Source: Pseudonocardia bannensis (GTDB taxonomy: Bacteria > Actinomycetota > Actinomycetes > Mycobacteriales > Pseudonocardiaceae). Taken from it: 64,000 nucleotides of DNA. A program made the position numbers and the translations under genes. How positions within the stretch are numbered: position 1 is the first letter of the stretch; every line of letters starts with the position of its first letter. The stretch lies in contig NZ_JAAXKZ010000004.1 of NCBI RefSeq assembly GCF_012911875.1, forward strand, positions 45,398 through 109,397. The letters run 5' to 3'. Shown piece by piece: positions 60,814 through 64,000 of the stretch. Below the pieces are notes generated by a model that made no database searches, was not told the DNA's origin, and worked only from the letters and a program-made list of their open reading frames with translations.

Positions 60814-60970
60814 CGGCTCGCACCGAGACCGCGGCTCGCACACGCGGAACAGCGCGACACGCGCGCGAGGACCCCGACTCGCCTACGGGAATACCCCGAC
60901 TCGCGGGTCGAAGGACCGCGACTCGCGCACGGGAAGGCCGCGACTCGCGCGCGGGGGGACCCCGACTCGC
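60814..60970. repeat. Degenerate tandem repeat, 22-bp period, between converging genes
   Basis: CGACTCGC recurs at 60875, 60897, 60919, 60941 and 60963, exactly 22 bp apart, each within a variable GC-rich unit (typically CCGCGACTCGCGC plus nine bases). Three weaker copies precede it (CGGCTCGC at 60814 and 60832, CGACACGC at 60855). The period is not a multiple of three and no frame is protein-like, so it is noncoding. It fills the 290-bp gap between the MerR gene and adoK. Confidence 0.85.
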
Positions 60971-60995
60971 GGGGCTTCGGGGGCGACTTTCGGGG

Positions 60996-61979
<984 letters not shown>

Positions 61980-62001
61980 TCACCTTACCCGCGCCATGCA
62001 G

Positions 62002-62048
62002 CGGACCCCCGGTCCGAAGGCGCGCAGGCCTTGCGGACCGGGGGTCCG
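62002..62048. terminator. Terminator downstream of erpA
   Basis: CGGACCCCCGGTCCG (62002-62016) pairs with CGGACCGGGGGTCCG (62034-62048), a perfect 15-bp stem extended inward by AAGGC/GCCTT. It lies 43 bp after the erpA stop. Confidence 0.85.
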
Positions 62049-62090
62049 GAGCGAAGATCTACGACCGCCGGGAGACCGGCGGGACACCGA

Positions 62091-62459
62091 TCAGTTGAAC
62101 GAGTCGCCGCAGGCGCAGGAGCCGCCGGCGTTCGGGTTGTCGATCGTGAAGCCCTGCTTCTCGATCGTGTCCACGAAGTCGATGACCGCGCCCTGCAGGT
62201 ACGGCGCGCTCATCCGGTCGACCCCGACCTTGAGACCGTGGAAGTCGCGGAACAGGTCGCCGTCCAGCGAGCGGTCGTCGAAGAAGAGCTGGTAGCGCAG
62301 GCCGGCGCAACCACCCGGCTGAACCGCGATACGCAGGTGCATGTCGTCGCGGCCCTCCTGGTCCAGCAGCGCGCGGGCCTTGAGTGCGGCAGCGTCGGTC
62401 AGCTCGACGCCGTGCGTCTCGGTCGCTGCGTCGGTCTGGACGGTGTTCTCGACGGTCAT
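62091..62459 (-). CDS. erpA: A-type iron-sulfur carrier/insertion protein (HesB/IscA/ErpA)
   Basis: A 122-residue A-type carrier that delivers Fe-S clusters to target proteins. The three conserved cysteines are in AVQPGGCAGLRYQLFFDD and in the C-terminal GSCACGDSFN (Cys-x-Cys). VELTDAAALKARALLDQEGR is the N-terminal helix of the family. ATG at 62457-62459. The gene order matches M. tuberculosis Rv2204c, and its position near the aa3 oxidase and adoK is part of that conserved block. Confidence 0.95.
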   Translation of the reverse strand: MTVENTVQTDAATETHGVELTDAAALKARALLDQEGRDDMHLRIAVQPGGCAGLRYQLFFDDRSLDGDLFRDFHGLKVGVDRMSAPYLQGAVIDFVDTIEKQGFTIDNPNAGGSCACGDSFN

Positions 62460-62656
62460 GACTCTCCCAACAACGGGCGGGGCAGTGCTGTTCCCAGATG
62501 CCGTGGATTTATTCCCGGGCGCACAGGTCGATCGCAGCGCTCGGGGAGCCCCACGTGCTGTCGCCATAGTAGGCCCTCCGGCCGACACCGGTCCCCCAGC
62601 AGAGGCCCCGGCCTCACCTTCGGGGGTGATCCGCACCACCGGCCGTCCGTGCCGCC

Positions 62657-63796
62657 CTAACGGCTCCAGCGTGCCGCGGTCCGCTCGGCCAGCGCGGCGA
62701 GGGTCCCGGCCGGATCGGCCATCGACGCCTCGACGCCGCCGGCCTCGTCGGCCACCGCGTAGGCCGCGTCCACTCCGACCGCGGCCGCCTCGCGGCGCCC
62801 GACCGACACCTGGCCGGCCAGCACCAGGCACGGTATCCCGCGATCGGCCGCCGCCCGGGCCACCGCAGTGATCAACTTCCCACGCAGGGACTGCCAGTCG
62901 AAGCTGCCCTCGCCCGTCACGGCCAGTCCGGAACCGGCGGCGACCCGGTCCAGCGCGGCGTCCAGGCCGACCAGCCGGCGGACCAGCCCCGCACCCGACT
63001 CCCGGCGGGCCCCGCACGCCAGGAGTGCGGCGCCCAGCCCACCGGCCGCTCCGGCGCCTGGTTCGTCGCGCACGTCGGCGCCCGCGGGCAGTCCCGCCGC
63101 GGCCAGGACGTCGGCGAACACAGCGAGGGCGGCGTCCAGCTCGGCGACGGCAGCGTCGTCGGCGCCCTTCTGCGGCCCGAAGACCGCAGCGGCGCCGTGC
63201 CGTCCGAGCAGCGGGTTGTCCACGTCGGCGGCGGCGACCAGGTGCACCCCGTCCAGCTTCGGCAGGCCGTCCAGCCGGGCGCAGCGAGCCAGCGCGGTGC
63301 CGCCATCCGGGAGCGGGGCCCCCGATCCGTCGACCGGCTCGGCGCCGAGCGCGGCCAGCATCCCGGCGCCGCCGTCGGTGGTCGCCGAGCCGCCCAGCCC
63401 CACGACGATCTCCGCCGCCCCGGCGTCGCGGGCCGCCGTGATCAGCTCACCGACCCCGCGAGTGGTGACCCGCCGGGCGGTGGCCGGGGTGCGCCGCTCG
63501 CGCGGCACCAGATGCAGCCCGCACGCCGCGGCCGACTCGAGGTAGGCGGTGTCCCCGACCTGCAGCCACCCGGCCGGAACGGGGTCGCCGAAGGGACCGG
63601 TCACGGTACGTTCGCGAAACTCCCCGCCCAGCGCCGCCTGCAGCACCTCGACGAAACCGGTGCCGCCGTCGGCCAGCGGGAGCAGGTGCAGCTCGTCGCC
63701 CGGTGCGGCCCGGCGCCACCCCTCGGCGATCGCGGCGGCCGCCGCGGGCGCGCTGAGCGTCCCGCCGAAGGAGTCCGGAGCCACCACCACCTGCAC
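62657..63796 (-). CDS. Glycerate kinase
   Basis: A 379-residue class I glycerate kinase (GlxK/GarK type) that phosphorylates D-glycerate. The start VVVAPDSFGGTLSAPAAAAA, the LHLLPLADGGTGFVEVLQAA block, AEIVVGLGGSATTDGGAGML, GRHGAAAVFGPQKGADDAAV and LAVTGEGSFDWQSLRGKLIT are family hallmarks. GTG at 63796. Gene order matches M. tuberculosis Rv2205c. It is divergent from the DUF3043 gene across 33 bp. Confidence 0.94.
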   Translation of the reverse strand: MQVVVAPDSFGGTLSAPAAAAAIAEGWRRAAPGDELHLLPLADGGTGFVEVLQAALGGEFRERTVTGPFGDPVPAGWLQVGDTAYLESAAACGLHLVPRERRTPATARRVTTRGVGELITAARDAGAAEIVVGLGGSATTDGGAGMLAALGAEPVDGSGAPLPDGGTALARCARLDGLPKLDGVHLVAAADVDNPLLGRHGAAAVFGPQKGADDAAVAELDAALAVFADVLAAAGLPAGADVRDEPGAGAAGGLGAALLACGARRESGAGLVRRLVGLDAALDRVAAGSGLAVTGEGSFDWQSLRGKLITAVARAAADRGIPCLVLAGQVSVGRREAAAVGVDAAYAVADEAGGVEASMADPAGTLAALAERTAARWSR

Positions 63797-63829
63797 ACAT
63801 CGGAGGCTATCGCCCGTACGCTGGAACGC

Positions 63830-64000
63830 GTGAGGTTCCTGCGCCGCTCCGAACAGACCGCTGCCACCGTGGGCTCCGGCGGGTCCGACACGGCGCAGAA
63901 CCCGGACTCCGGTCCGGCCACCGACGGCACCCGCACGGTGGGCAAGGGCCGTCCGACGCCGAAGCGCCGCGACGCGGAGTCCAAGCGGCGTGGCCCCGCC
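63830..64000 (+). CDS. DUF3043 family membrane protein (3' end cut by window)
   Basis: The reading frame from GTG at 63830 gives VRFLRRSEQTAATVGSG and then VGKGRPTPKRRDAESKRRGP, the start of DUF3043, the M. tuberculosis Rv2206 family. Only the soluble, basic N-terminus lies in the window; the membrane helices would follow. The KGRPTPKRR motif and the position after glycerate kinase support the call. Confidence 0.8.
   Translation, partial: MRFLRRSEQTAATVGSGGSDTAQNPDSGPATDGTRTVGKGRPTPKRRDAESKRRGPA

Noticed and set aside
60814..60970. CRISPR array
   Set aside because: The period is only 22 bp with a conserved core of about 8 bp and no spacer-length unique sequence; no cas genes are present.

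Overview
High-GC actinobacterial chromosome, most likely a Pseudonocardiaceae member (Pseudonocardia-like). This is inferred from codon use, an SsgB-type sporulation/division protein, a CYP140-type P450, a zinc-free type B L31, and a right-hand block (ctaF-ctaC-asnB-adoK-erpA-glycerate kinase-DUF3043) with the same gene order as Mycobacterium tuberculosis Rv2200c-Rv2206. No species can be fixed from sequence alone.

Left end (1-7.6 kb) is an accessory, decaying region: a truncated OmpR-type regulator with a GAF-like tail; an IS21-family element with clean terminal repeats and a 5-bp target duplication that splits a small zinc-ribbon gene and whose istB has an amber codon; a LuxR regulator followed by a STAS protein; a PucR-type HTH remnant; and a 3' tRNA-Ser fragment beside a frameshifted tyrosine-recombinase remnant, i.e. 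a probable old attachment site.

7.6-18.5 kb: tRNA-Val(CAC), an ECF sigma/anti-sigma/PGPGW membrane protein operon, ssgB, a tRNA-Gly-Cys-Val cluster, a Zur-type operator between rpmE2 and a Cys-containing small protein, a metallophosphoesterase, a CYP140-like P450 with an F420-type partner, and several membrane proteins.

18.5-31.3 kb: a HipA-like kinase/DUF3037 pair, a three-gene ferric-iron ABC transporter with a candidate IdeR box, three tandem DoxX paralogues, pgi, a PAP2 phosphatase, an Fpg/Nei glycosylase and a thioredoxin-NHL protein.

31.4-40.7 kb is the most distinctive block: two NlpC/P60 hydrolases sharing an unusual C-terminal domain flank a Rossmann dehydrogenase-like protein, a NarL-type two-component system, a SARP/BTAD regulator and a secreted GH16 glycosidase. 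It reads like an envelope-remodelling locus with its own regulators.

40.9-55.7 kb is acyl-CoA and lactone metabolism: two enoyl-CoA hydratases, a frameshifted LLM flavin oxidoreductase, an AHL-lactonase-like enzyme with an FmdB zinc ribbon and a 33-codon ORF with a strong Shine-Dalgarno site, an acyl-CoA ligase, a D-aminoacylase-like amidohydrolase, a class III CoA transferase, an HtrA-like lipoprotein protease, an alpha/beta hydrolase, an O-methyltransferase and an acyl-CoA dehydrogenase, with DUF559 and GNAT gene remnants between them.

55.9-64 kb is core: cytochrome c oxidase subunits IV and II, asnB, a heat-shock Hsp20-MerR pair with an overlapping promoter/operator, a 22-bp tandem repeat, adoK, erpA, glycerate kinase and the start of a DUF3043 gene.
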